Assembly (NCBI RefSeq): GCF_026126425.1
Contig: NZ_JAFMPW010000019.1
Coordinates: forward strand, 1-53,482
Source of the DNA: Muriicola sp. Z0-33
GTDB lineage: Bacteria > Bacteroidota > Bacteroidia > Flavobacteriales > Flavobacteriaceae
Length of the DNA: 53,482 nucleotides
Reading direction: 5' to 3'
Shown: piece by piece, positions 9,132-17,919 of the stretch
Layout of the letters: each line of letters opens with the position of its first letter
How positions within the stretch are numbered: position 1 is the stretch's first letter
Position numbers and translations under genes: made by a program
The notes under the pieces: model-generated
What the model was told of the DNA's origin: nothing
The model's input: the letters and a program-made list of their open reading frames with translations, nothing else
The model's database searches: none

Positions 9132-10325
9132 ATGGTAGATAAATCAATCGAAACAAGTTTTATAAAGTTAGAAGAATATTGCCGATCAGAAGCCTATAAA
9201 GGATATGATCCGTTCGATGGGCTAAATAGTAAACTTTTTGATTATCTGCCATTTTTAAGAAAAAGCAGATTATTTAAACTAATCTGGATCCAATTTTTCA
9301 AACGGTCACCTGTAAATTTTAGAAAAATTGCAGGGATAAAGAAAGATTACAACGCTAAGGCGGTTGGTCTGTTTTTATCGGGCTATTGCAATTTGTACAA
9401 AATCAATCCTACAGAGACAACCATATTCCAAATCAGGTCTTTTATTGATCAGCTTCAACAGTGTCAATCTGATGAATATTCAGGAAGCTGTTGGGGGTAT
9501 AATTTTGATTGGCAGGCACGCGCTTTTTTTCAACCTAAAAACACGCCAACGATAGTCGCAACAACTTTTATTAGCAACGCATTGCTAGATGCTTATGAGA
9601 TTATCGGAGAAGAACACTTGCTCAAAATGGCTCGGAGTTCCTGCGATTTTATTATTAAAGATTTAAACAAAACATATGACGATAAGGGTAATTTTGCATT
9701 CTCGTATTCTCCTTTAGATAAAAGTGTGGTTTTCAATGCCTCATTGTTAGGTAGTCGTCTCCTTTCAAGAGTATATAATTTCACCAAAGAAAGTATCCTT
9801 ATTGAAGAGGCTAAAAAATCCGTGGCATTTTGTTGTAATCAACAACTTAGCAATGGTTCCTGGTGTTATGGAACGCATAGTTTTCATCAATGGATTGATA
9901 ATTTCCATACCGGTTATAACCTTGAATGTATCGCAGAATACATGAAGTTTTCAGGGGATAATTCTTATGAGCAACACCTTGATATGGGGTTTACTTTTTA
10001 CATTAAAACATTTTTTACTGAAGAGGGCATTCCGAAATATTATTCCAATTCTATCTATCCCATAGATATTCATGCCCCGGCCCAAATGGTAATTACTTTA
10101 TCCAAATTGGATAAGTTTCAGGAACAAAAAGAATTATTAGATAGAGTTTTAAAGTGGACAATAACAAATATGCAGTCTGAAAAGGGCTATTTCTATTATC
10201 AAATCAATAAGTATTTTCCATCTAAAATACCTTATATTCGATGGGCACAGGCCTGGATGTTCTATGCCTTGAGCACATACCTATTTGAGGAGAACAAGAA
10301 AACTAACAAATTGCAAAAACCCTAA
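9132..10325 (+). CDS. Alpha/alpha-toroid (six-hairpin-like) protein of polysaccharide loci
   Basis: This 397-residue protein is made of repeated helical hairpins with conserved aromatic and glycine positions, as in alpha/alpha toroids. CWGYNFDWQARAFFQPK lies at about 119-135, NGSWCYGTHSFHQWIDNFHT at about 240-259 and IRWAQAWMFYALSTYLF near the C-terminus. Family members beside fused oxidoreductases are often labelled delta-aminolevulinic acid dehydratase in databases, which the sequence does not support. A glycan lyase, hydrolase or epimerase-like role on a uronic-acid polymer or lipid-linked repeat is possible; I infer this only from fold and context. There is no signal peptide, so it is cytoplasmic. 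The last residues (TNKLQKP) read into the G+C-rich scar that follows, so its native C-terminus may have been altered by recombination. Confidence 0.6.
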   Translation: MVDKSIETSFIKLEEYCRSEAYKGYDPFDGLNSKLFDYLPFLRKSRLFKLIWIQFFKRSPVNFRKIAGIKKDYNAKAVGLFLSGYCNLYKINPTETTIFQIRSFIDQLQQCQSDEYSGSCWGYNFDWQARAFFQPKNTPTIVATTFISNALLDAYEIIGEEHLLKMARSSCDFIIKDLNKTYDDKGNFAFSYSPLDKSVVFNASLLGSRLLSRVYNFTKESILIEEAKKSVAFCCNQQLSNGSWCYGTHSFHQWIDNFHTGYNLECIAEYMKFSGDNSYEQHLDMGFTFYIKTFFTEEGIPKYYSNSIYPIDIHAPAQMVITLSKLDKFQEQKELLDRVLKWTITNMQSEKGYFYYQINKYFPSKIPYIRWAQAWMFYALSTYLFEENKKTNKLQKP

Positions 10326-10396
10326 AGGAGTTCGACAACGGCAAGAGCACCCACCGGAACTACCTGAAAAGGGAGAACAGGAAATGGCTCAAGTAA
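10313..10396 (+). pseudogene. Orphan gene tail (27 codons) in spacer, probable recombination scar
   Basis: Overlapping the end of the toroid gene in another frame, a short open stretch reads KTLKEFDNGKSTHRNYLKRE and ends NRKWLK before TAA at 10394-10396. It has no start codon of its own, is rich in charged residues like a genuine protein C-terminus, and is visibly richer in G+C than the genes on either side. I do not recognise the parent. It marks a likely junction at about 10310 where a foreign or lost gene was replaced, leaving its 3' end. The remaining bases to 10486 are featureless. Confidence 0.35.
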
Positions 10397-10486
10397 AAGG
10401 GCATAAGGATGGTAGCGGCCTAGAGTTTATAATCTTTGCGAAGATCAGCAACCCTAAATACTTAAAGACAAAAATTCTAGACTAGA

Positions 10487-11224
10487 ATGGACAATATATA
10501 TATCCTTAATACCAAAATCCATAATCTAAGCGCACAAGAAACTCTGGACAAAATAGAAAGGGCGATTCAAGATAAAAAACAAATTCATCATGTTGTCGTA
10601 AATGCGGGCAAAATAATAGCCATGCAAACAGATAAAGAATTGCAAAAAAGCGTTAATGAAAGTGATATAATCAATGCGGATGGACAGAGCGTGGTATGGG
10701 CTTCACGATTCTTGGGCAAACCACTAAAAGAAAGAGTCGCAGGAATCGATCTAATGGAAAGTCTTGTAAAAGTAGCTCACATTAAAAAACATAAAATTTT
10801 TTTTCTGGGTGCAAAGGAAGAGGTGGTCAAAGCTGTAGTTGAAAAATATTCCGAGGAGTTTTCACCTGATATCATTGCTGGATATCGCAATGGATATTTT
10901 GATCGAATGGAAGAGGAAAAAATTGCAGAACAGATCTCCAGGAGCGAAGCTAATATCTTGTTTGTGGCCATAAGTTCGCCAACAAAAGAGAATTTTTTGT
11001 ACAGAAACAAAAAGACGCTTTATACAGTTAATTTTATTATGGGAGTAGGCGGAAGCTTCGATGTAGTTTCCGGCAGACTGAAAAGAGCTCCTGTTTGGAT
11101 GCAAAAAGCTGGATTGGAGTGGTTCTTTCGATTTGTCCAAGAGCCTAAAAGAATGTGGAAACGCTACCTTATTGGTAACACGAAGTTTATATTAATGGTT
11201 CTTAAAGAGCGTTTTATATCATAA
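10487..11224 (+). CDS. WecG/TagA/CpsF family glycosyltransferase (GT26)
   Basis: This 245-residue protein has the full length and motifs of the GT26 family. VVNAGKIIAM lies at about 38-47, then INADGQSVVW near 62-71 with the conserved Asp of the ADG motif, RVAGIDLM near 84, and FFLGAKEEVVKAV around 105. Family members transfer N-acetylmannosamine or its uronic acid onto an undecaprenyl-PP-sugar acceptor (TagA in wall teichoic acid, WecG in enterobacterial common antigen). The WecB epimerase encoded just downstream makes UDP-ManNAc, so ManNAc is a plausible donor here. It acts at the inner face of the cytoplasmic membrane, probably attaching the second sugar of the repeat. The C-terminal basic stretch (EPKRMWKRYLIG) is the usual membrane-associating tail. 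Confidence 0.9.
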   Translation: MDNIYILNTKIHNLSAQETLDKIERAIQDKKQIHHVVVNAGKIIAMQTDKELQKSVNESDIINADGQSVVWASRFLGKPLKERVAGIDLMESLVKVAHIKKHKIFFLGAKEEVVKAVVEKYSEEFSPDIIAGYRNGYFDRMEEEKIAEQISRSEANILFVAISSPTKENFLYRNKKTLYTVNFIMGVGGSFDVVSGRLKRAPVWMQKAGLEWFFRFVQEPKRMWKRYLIGNTKFILMVLKERFIS

Positions 11225-11394
11225 AATGCTTTTTTAAAAATTAGTAATATTTTGCACTCAAGGAGATTTTATTCATACAAGGTAAATAATAAGGGATCTG
11301 GCTTGAAACAGGAAGATCTATATTAAAAATTAGTAATGGTTTATTGATTAATTACTGACACCTTTATATACAATTAACCAAATATCAATTTAGA

Positions 11395-12489
11395 ATGATA
11401 CTAACGATAGTGGCGGGAGCAAGGCCAAATTTCATGAAAGTTGCGCCCATTATCAAGGCCATACATTTGGCCAATAAAGCAATTCCAGAAAACATCAAAT
11501 ATCGACTGGTTCATACCGGGCAACACTATGATAATAAAATGAGCGGAGTTTTCTTCAATCAACTTGGTATCCCAAAACCAGATGCAAATCTTGGGGCTGG
11601 TGGGGGTACGCAGGCAGAGCAAACGGCCTCGATTATGATTAGTTTTGAAAAAGAACTAAGTAACCACCGTCCAGATGTTGTTTTGGTGGTTGGCGATGTA
11701 ACTTCAACCATGGCTTGCACTATTACGGCAAAAAAAATGTGCATTGATGTTGTGCATGTAGAAGCAGGTATCCGTTCTGGAGACATGAGAATGCCCGAAG
11801 AAATTAATAGAATACTTACCGATTCTATTTGTGATCATTTCTTCACTACTACAGAGTTAGCAAACTCTAACTTATCTAAAAGTGGAATTCCGGAAGATAG
11901 AATTCATTTAGTAGGAAATACAATGATTGATACATTGTACCAAAACATTGACAATTTAATTCAACCTCCAATTTGGGAGAAATTTAACCTAAAACAAAAT
12001 GAATATTTTTTAGTTACTCTACATCGTCCTGCCAACGTTGATGATTCCCAGAATTTAAAAAATTTGCTCGATGGCATTTTAAGAAGTTCATATCCGTATC
12101 CAGTTTTGTTCCCTGTGCATCCTCGGACCAGAAAAGTACTTGAAGAAATTTCTTATGAAGATAAGCAGTTAATGCAAATGGATCCATTAGCATATTTAGA
12201 ATTCATTTATTTGGTTAAAAATGCGAGGTGCGTGATCACAGATTCGGGGGGTATTGCAGAAGAAACCACAGCTTTGGACATTCCATGCATTACTTTGCGG
12301 GATTCTACTGAACGTCCAGAAACTATATCTATTGGAACAAACGAGTTAGTAGGTCTAGACCCGAATAATATATCTCCTTATATTAAGAAACTAAATAATG
12401 GTGAATGGAAAAAAGGAGGTATGCCTGAAATGTGGGATGGTAAAACTTCCAGTAGAATAATTAATAAATTACTTGATATATATGGCTGA
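11395..12489 (+). CDS. wecB: UDP-N-acetylglucosamine 2-epimerase (non-hydrolysing)
   Basis: This 364-residue enzyme interconverts UDP-GlcNAc and UDP-ManNAc. Seen in the sequence: GARPNFMKVAPI at the N-terminus, HTGQHYDNKMSGVFF, VEAGIRSGDMRMPEEINR with Glu123, Glu135 and Glu136, TLHRPANVD with His210, and SDSGGIAEETT near 281. These match the substrate and catalytic residues of the WecB family (two conserved glutamates and a histidine). It lies 170 bases after the GT26 gene, so it may share its transcript or have its own promoter. It supplies ManNAc or a derived sugar to that transferase. Only 40 bases separate its stop from the converging sugar transferase gene on the other strand. Confidence 0.95.
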   Translation: MILTIVAGARPNFMKVAPIIKAIHLANKAIPENIKYRLVHTGQHYDNKMSGVFFNQLGIPKPDANLGAGGGTQAEQTASIMISFEKELSNHRPDVVLVVGDVTSTMACTITAKKMCIDVVHVEAGIRSGDMRMPEEINRILTDSICDHFFTTTELANSNLSKSGIPEDRIHLVGNTMIDTLYQNIDNLIQPPIWEKFNLKQNEYFLVTLHRPANVDDSQNLKNLLDGILRSSYPYPVLFPVHPRTRKVLEEISYEDKQLMQMDPLAYLEFIYLVKNARCVITDSGGIAEETTALDIPCITLRDSTERPETISIGTNELVGLDPNNISPYIKKLNNGEWKKGGMPEMWDGKTSSRIINKLLDIYG

Positions 12490-12529
12490 TTTTGAATGAA
12501 GTCAATTATATTTTAGTAGAATGTTTTCG

Positions 12530-13885
12530 TTAATAGGCTTTTTCTTCTCCTTTAAAGGCATTCTCTACGGTTTGAAATACAATCTTCAGGTCAAGTCCCA
12601 AGCTCCATTTTTCGATATAGAAAATGTCCATTCGGACCCTATTTATTATGTCGGCCTTTTTTGTGACTTCGCCTCGATATCCTCTCGTTTGGGCAAGCCC
12701 CGTGATACCGGGTTTTACAAAATGCCGTACCAAATATTTGTCAACTGTGGTTTGATAATCAAAAGTATGTAACTCCATATGGGGCCTGGGGCCCACGACA
12801 CTCATATCGCCCATAAAGACATTAAAAAATTGGGGCAGTTCGTCGAGACTGGTCTTTCTTAGTATTTTTCCGACACAGGTGACGCGCTTGTCGTTTTTGG
12901 ATGCCATTTTGTTATGGGAGTCCCCGTTTAAGTGCATGGATCGGAACTTATAGCACCAAAAGACCTTGCGCTTCAGGCCGTGGCGTTTTTGCTTAAAGAA
13001 GAGCTTTCCGGGAGATTCCAGCTGAATTATTATGAACAGCAGGGGAGTGAGCCACGACAGTACACAAATAATCATTAGGGAAGAGAAGAGGATATCGAAG
13101 CTGCGCTTAACGATGCGCGAATACCCGGTGTCTAAAGGTACTTTTCGAAGGCTTAAAACCGGAATGCTGTCGTAGAGTTCAATGGACATGGTACGTGAGA
13201 AAATCGCTTTGTTATCGGGAATAATATTGACCTTTATTAAATTGTTGTCCGCAAAGTTTACCAGGTTCTTTAACTCATTATGATTGAATTTTGAGGCGAA
13301 GCAATAAATCTCATCCACTTTATTTTCAAGAATAAAGAGAAAACAATCCATGATCTGCCCCAAGTAACTAGGACTTTGTGTAGGATTATCGTCAAAGTAG
13401 CCCAGGTAGCGATACCCGAGTGCCGGCTGGTCGAATACTTTTTGTATTTTCTTTAGATTAACATCTCTCCCAATCACAACTACATTTGCCGAATTGCCGC
13501 CTATAATACGATAGCTGCGCATTACCCAATAAAATAATAGGCGGTATACGGTCAAACAGGCACAAATTAACAAGAAGACAAAAAGCTGATATTCAAATGA
13601 CTTATAGGTTCTGCCAATTACTCCAAAAAGAGCAAAATAGGCAAGGCCATAGGTCAAATAAAGTTGAAACATTTTGTTTAGGTTGGTCCCAAATCGCTCT
13701 TTGCGATCTGTAGGATAATACCGCAGCATATGGGTAATGAGCAGCCAAGAAATATTATAATAGATTATATGGTAAAGATGGCCATAGATCTCCGGGCTAA
13801 GCCAATACAAGATACCATTGATAATACCTAAATGGATTACCAGAGAGATAGGGATAATTAAGTCAGAATTTTTAAAGTCGGTCAT
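12530..13885 (-). CDS. Polyprenyl-phosphate sugar-1-phosphate transferase (WcaJ/PssY type)
   Basis: This 451-residue protein starts repeat-unit synthesis by moving a sugar-1-phosphate from a nucleotide sugar onto undecaprenyl phosphate. The N-terminal half has several membrane segments (about residues 10-125), then a CoA-binding-like Rossmann region (NVVVIGRDVNLKKIQ near 137). The C-terminal bacterial sugar transferase domain contains KRSFDILFSS (near 259), KFRSMHLNGDS, SLDELPQFFNVFMGDMSVVG and RPHM. The Asp-Glu pair in SLDELPQ is the catalytic motif. Length and layout match the full-length WcaJ class, not the short PglC class. It is the only - strand gene in the polysaccharide locus and diverges from the export genes. 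G+C content is closer to wza-wzc than to the glycosyltransferases, which fits a conserved core gene. Confidence 0.92.
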   Translation of the reverse strand: MTDFKNSDLIIPISLVIHLGIINGILYWLSPEIYGHLYHIIYYNISWLLITHMLRYYPTDRKERFGTNLNKMFQLYLTYGLAYFALFGVIGRTYKSFEYQLFVFLLICACLTVYRLLFYWVMRSYRIIGGNSANVVVIGRDVNLKKIQKVFDQPALGYRYLGYFDDNPTQSPSYLGQIMDCFLFILENKVDEIYCFASKFNHNELKNLVNFADNNLIKVNIIPDNKAIFSRTMSIELYDSIPVLSLRKVPLDTGYSRIVKRSFDILFSSLMIICVLSWLTPLLFIIIQLESPGKLFFKQKRHGLKRKVFWCYKFRSMHLNGDSHNKMASKNDKRVTCVGKILRKTSLDELPQFFNVFMGDMSVVGPRPHMELHTFDYQTTVDKYLVRHFVKPGITGLAQTRGYRGEVTKKADIINRVRMDIFYIEKWSLGLDLKIVFQTVENAFKGEEKAY

Positions 13886-14414
13886 CAGTACATTTCAAAT
13901 AGTTCCGGTGGGGTAACCGATATTTGTTTTGGTTTGTTCCGATAGCACGAATTAGGAGTTATAAACACAATGGCGAGAATCGCTTAACTGTGTAAATAAT
14001 ATCTACCTAAAAAGTAAGACGTTACTTCTTAAAAATTATCTGTTAACTTAAAAGTTGTAGGATTTGTGGGATTGAGGGAAAGATATGCGTTAACATCTAG
14101 TTAAATATACATATTTTGAACTAAATGCACAGAATTTATATGGAAATTTTCAAGCTAAAGCAATTGAATTTAAAAAGTATGAAGAAGTTTTTAGAGTTCA
14201 CATCCAAAACCCGAAAATAATTCCGCAATCTTATAGGACAGTGTTTACTAAAATCTTACCAGTATCATCGGAAAATACTGTAATGTAGGTTGTGATTGGA
14301 GTAAAATAAAAAAATAGATGGGTAATTAGCTGTTTTATACGTGATTTATTTTACTTTGCATTCTGTAGGGAGAAGAGTTCATTCTATGTTTTACAAATTT
14401 TATGACCTTATCTT
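13886..14414. promoter_or_regulatory. Divergent spacer between sugar transferase and export genes
   Basis: This 529-base AT-rich region must hold promoters for both directions. On the + strand, TTACTTTG at 14351-14358 matches seven of eight bases of the Bacteroidota -7 consensus (TAnnTTTG) and lies about 90 bases before the wza ATG at 14448. A short inverted repeat, AAGTAA-GACG-TTACTT, lies at 14012-14027 and could bind a regulator. A 31-codon ORF at 14125-14220 (MHRIYMEIFKLK...) is basic and has no known relative; I do not call it a gene. No NusG-like (UpxY) antiterminator gene is seen in the window, so how this locus is switched on is unknown. Confidence 0.4.
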
Positions 14415-14447
14415 TTGAAATTGTCACTAAAAATTCAACCACTTCTT

Positions 14448-15275
14448 ATGAAAATTAACCCCACCAAACCTTTCTTTAAAGGCCAAATTGTATCGCTTCG
14501 ATTCCCTGTATTCAAATTCTTCGTCATTTTCTTGGTGGCACTACATCTTGCTTCCTGTATCAACACCCGAAAGGTGACCTATTTTAACGATGTTGGGGAA
14601 GACCGTTTTCTCGACCAGTTTGAAAATCTTGAGCCCGTACTCCAAAAAAACGATATCCTCAGTATTTCGGTCAGCAGTCTAAATCCGGAAGCAGCGGAAA
14701 TTTTTAATGTCTCTAATCTCACGGCTACGCAAAGTTTCTCGTCTGAAGGAATAACTACCCAAGCGTCGGGGTATTTGATCGATCAGGAAGGTTTTATCCG
14801 TTTTCCTATTTTGGGCAGGCTTCAGGCGGCCGGGTTGACTAAAAGTGGGCTGCGCGAGAAGATTACAAAAGCCTTGAACGACCAACAACTCCTGTTGGAT
14901 CCGATTGTCGATGTACGTTACCTCAATTACAAAGTTGCGGTGTTAGGTGAGGTGCAAAATCCCTCGGTACTGACCATTCCCAATGAAAAAGTAAGCCTGC
15001 TGGAAGCCTTGGGTCTTGCCGGTGATCTCACTATCTATGCCAAACGTGATAATGTGCTTTTGATCCGTGAGAAAGACGGGGTAAAGATGACCCATCGCAT
15101 TGACCTCACCACCGAAGAGCTCTTGAGCTCTCCGTATTATTACCTGCAATCCAATGACATTATCTACGTGCAGCCCAACAAATCAAAAGTGGCTAGCACC
15201 TCACGGGCTATACTATGGCTGCCGGTGATTCTTAGCGCCCTGTCACTTGGGATTATTGCGATCGATCGTTATTAA
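14448..15275 (+). CDS. Polysaccharide export outer membrane lipoprotein (Wza/OPX type)
   Basis: This is the outer membrane channel of a Wzy-dependent capsule system. I chose ATG 14448 (275 residues) over the TTG at 14415 because it puts a standard lipoprotein signal at the N-terminus: a basic start, the hydrophobic core FFVIFLVALHL and the lipobox LASC, whose Cys is lipidated. A Poly_export (PES) domain follows, with QNDIL-like KNDILSISVSSLNPEAAEIF. SLBB-like segments follow next (LNYKVAVLGEVQNPSVLTIP). A C-terminal hydrophobic segment (LWLPVILSALSLGIIAI) is common in Bacteroidota members. It is followed after 20 bases by the BY-kinase gene, the usual partner. Confidence 0.92.
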   Translation: MKINPTKPFFKGQIVSLRFPVFKFFVIFLVALHLASCINTRKVTYFNDVGEDRFLDQFENLEPVLQKNDILSISVSSLNPEAAEIFNVSNLTATQSFSSEGITTQASGYLIDQEGFIRFPILGRLQAAGLTKSGLREKITKALNDQQLLLDPIVDVRYLNYKVAVLGEVQNPSVLTIPNEKVSLLEALGLAGDLTIYAKRDNVLLIREKDGVKMTHRIDLTTEELLSSPYYYLQSNDIIYVQPNKSKVASTSRAILWLPVILSALSLGIIAIDRY

Positions 15276-15295
15276 ATTATAAGGTAGAAACAAGC

Positions 15296-17620
15296 ATGTA
15301 CTACACCAAAAAATCAATCAAAAACAAAGACCTGTACAATACCCTGGTCGATTTGTTTTTCCCCTTTTGGCCGCTTTTGGCATTGCTCCTGATTACATGT
15401 CTTGCCTTGGCCTGGGGCTATAAAAAATATCAGGCCCCTACATACCAGGTTTCCGCCACATTGATGATCAAAGACGAGAACAAAGGCGTCGACGATTCGA
15501 AAATGCTAGAATCGATGAACCCCTTCGATTCCAAAAAGATTGTAGAAAATGAGATTAAGGTGATTCAATCTCCCGATCTTATTAAAAGAGTGGTGGATAG
15601 CTTGGGATTGTATGCCCCCATTTATGCGGAAAAGGATTTCCTTGGTTTAAAAAATATCAAATCGGTACCCGTGTATACGACCTCCCCTATACGTGTCCAG
15701 ATAAAGAACCCCGAAACTATTGCAATTGCCGAAGAGGAGCCTTCCGAGTATTATTTTAAATACGATGCATTAAAAAAGGCCATTACTATAAACGGGAATT
15801 CCTACCCCATCGGTCAATGGGTGAGTAGCCCTTTTGGAGAAGTACGCTTTGTAGAGAATGGCCATAAAGTTCAGCCTGCCAAGAATAGTCTATTTTTCGT
15901 ATTGGTCAATCCGCGAGTAATGACGACAAGGCTGTTAAAAGCCTTGGAAGTAATACCCCCTGAAAAATTATCCACCGTGATCAACCTTATTTACGAAGAT
16001 GCCTTACCCAAGAGAGGCGAGGATATTTTGAATGAGTTGATCAAGGCCTATAATCAAAAAGGTATTGAAGACCGAAATAGACTTGCGGCTAATACCATGC
16101 AATTCATTGAGGCTCGTATCCAAAATGTGGAGGGCGAACTCAATGAATTAGAGGCCGAAATAGAAAAATATCGCTCCTCCAAAGGCGCTGTCGACCTTAG
16201 TGAACAGAGTCGATTGTATTTGCAGGATGCGGGAGAGAATGACCAGAAAATCGCAGATATCAATCTCAAGCTTTCCATTCTCGATAAAGTGGAAAGTTAT
16301 ATACGGTCAAAAGATTCTGGAGGCAGCATAGTGCCCTCCACCTTGGGCATCGACAATCCAGTGTTGACGCAGCTGCTTCAGAAACTCCATGATTCTGAAA
16401 TCAAATATGAGGGGCTAAGGAACACAACCGGGGCCAATAACCCTTTGCTGACTTCGCTAAGAGATGAAATTAATAAAATACGCCCCAGCATTCTGGAGAA
16501 CGTGCAGAGTCAGAAGAGCAACTTACAGGCAAGTCTTTCCAATCGAAGCTCAACTTCCGGCAGGTACAACTATGCCTTGAAAACCATCCCAGCACAGGAA
16601 CGGATACTACTGGAGATTAGCCGTCGCCATGCGGTAAAAGGTGACCTCTTCGCTTTTTTGCTGCAGAAAAGGGAGGAGACGGCCCTTGCCTTCGTCCCTG
16701 AGACCGGCGACAATAATGTGGTGGTTTCGGCACAGGCTTCCTTAGAACCGGTGAGTCGGAGTTTGAAGATTTATGGAATTGCATTTTTCTTCTCCCTAGT
16801 GCTGTGGACAGCTTATGTGGTAATCAAGGAGCAGCTAAACAACAAAATCCTGTTCCGTTCAGAAATCGAGGAAAGTACCGATTTGCCCGTCATCGGTGAA
16901 CTCTCCTATTTGGCGAATGCTAAGAAGCTTTCGAACAAAAAACCGAAAGATCAAGTGTTGATCGAGCAGTTCCGACAACTGGATGCCCAATTAGGACTGT
17001 ATGGTAGGACCTTTAAGAAAAAGAAAATTCTCGTCACCTCTAGCATAGCCGGCGAGGGCAAGAGTTTCGTAAGCCAAAACCTCTCCTATAGCCTCGCCCG
17101 GAGCGGTAAAAAGGTAATTCTTGTCGATATGGATCTAAGGAAACCGAATTCCTCCGAAAACTACGGCCTGTTAAAAAGTAACGGGGTTGTTCAGTTTTTA
17201 AGGGAAGAGGCTCAACTAAAAGATATTATCACAGAAACCAAATTGGACGAAAATTTATTTGTGATCCCCGCGGGCACCCTAGGCGACGACCATACCCAAT
17301 TGCTTCTGAACGGAAGATTGGAGCTACTTTTCGGGGAGCTGTCGGAACGCTTTGATTATATCATTATGGACTCCGCCCCCATTGGTCTTGTTCCAGAGGG
17401 CAAACTGCTCGCTCAGTTTAGTGACATTACCCTGTTCGTCGTACGCCATGCGATCACGCCCAAAAAGGTCGTACAACACTTAGGTCAAAATCAGGACGAT
17501 AAATCACTGGAACGCACAGCAATTGTTTTCAATGGCTTAAAAAAGAGGGGGTTTGTAAAAGCAAATAGTGGGTATGGATATGGATATGGGTATAACCAAA
17601 TGTACGGGTATGGGGTATAA
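15296..17620 (+). CDS. Polysaccharide co-polymerase with BY-kinase domain (Wzc type)
   Basis: This 774-residue inner membrane protein controls chain length and couples synthesis to export. The Wzz-like N-terminal part has a membrane segment at about 23-42 (PLLALLLITCLALAWG), a large periplasmic coiled-coil region, and a second membrane segment near 493-510. The cytoplasmic tyrosine kinase part has a Walker A (GEGKS at 586-590), a Walker A' (VDMDLRKP near 613) and a Walker B (IIMDSAPIG). The C-terminal tail is a tyrosine cluster (SGYGYGYGYNQMYGYGV) for cyclic autophosphorylation. The fused kinase arrangement is the Gram-negative form. It lies directly after the export lipoprotein gene. Confidence 0.94.
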   Translation: MYYTKKSIKNKDLYNTLVDLFFPFWPLLALLLITCLALAWGYKKYQAPTYQVSATLMIKDENKGVDDSKMLESMNPFDSKKIVENEIKVIQSPDLIKRVVDSLGLYAPIYAEKDFLGLKNIKSVPVYTTSPIRVQIKNPETIAIAEEEPSEYYFKYDALKKAITINGNSYPIGQWVSSPFGEVRFVENGHKVQPAKNSLFFVLVNPRVMTTRLLKALEVIPPEKLSTVINLIYEDALPKRGEDILNELIKAYNQKGIEDRNRLAANTMQFIEARIQNVEGELNELEAEIEKYRSSKGAVDLSEQSRLYLQDAGENDQKIADINLKLSILDKVESYIRSKDSGGSIVPSTLGIDNPVLTQLLQKLHDSEIKYEGLRNTTGANNPLLTSLRDEINKIRPSILENVQSQKSNLQASLSNRSSTSGRYNYALKTIPAQERILLEISRRHAVKGDLFAFLLQKREETALAFVPETGDNNVVVSAQASLEPVSRSLKIYGIAFFFSLVLWTAYVVIKEQLNNKILFRSEIEESTDLPVIGELSYLANAKKLSNKKPKDQVLIEQFRQLDAQLGLYGRTFKKKKILVTSSIAGEGKSFVSQNLSYSLARSGKKVILVDMDLRKPNSSENYGLLKSNGVVQFLREEAQLKDIITETKLDENLFVIPAGTLGDDHTQLLLNGRLELLFGELSERFDYIIMDSAPIGLVPEGKLLAQFSDITLFVVRHAITPKKVVQHLGQNQDDKSLERTAIVFNGLKKRGFVKANSGYGYGYGYNQMYGYGV

Positions 17621-17919
17621 ACTCCTTCTGAGTAAAAGTGTTCTTTTAAATGGCAGTTTAATTCTGCTCGATATTCTCATTATAAAAATACTTTGTAATT
17701 CACACTTTAATAACATTTTAGAAAACTAAGTCGTTATAATAGAGGGGAGTTTGCATTTATACCCCAAAAAGTAATTTGTTTTAAATCTCAGGGGTAAACC
17801 TAAAGTAATCGATGGGCAGCTCGTTTCGTTGAAAATTATAGCATGGCATTTTATGGCCAATTATCGAATTACTAAGTAGAGAATCAAAAAGATGTATTGC
17901 CCAATCCTGCTGTTCCAGA

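Noticed and set aside
10285-10485. 66-codon plus-strand ORF spanning the end of the toroid gene
   Set aside because: It is the wrong frame of both the toroid gene and the orphan tail, and its translation has no protein-like pattern.
12521-12772. Plus-strand ORF of 83 codons after wecB
   Set aside because: It lies almost wholly inside the sugar transferase gene on the opposite strand, whose motifs are clear.
14125-14220. 31-codon basic ORF in the spacer upstream of wza
   Set aside because: No ribosome binding site, homology or composition supports it, and such short frames are expected by chance in 500 bases.
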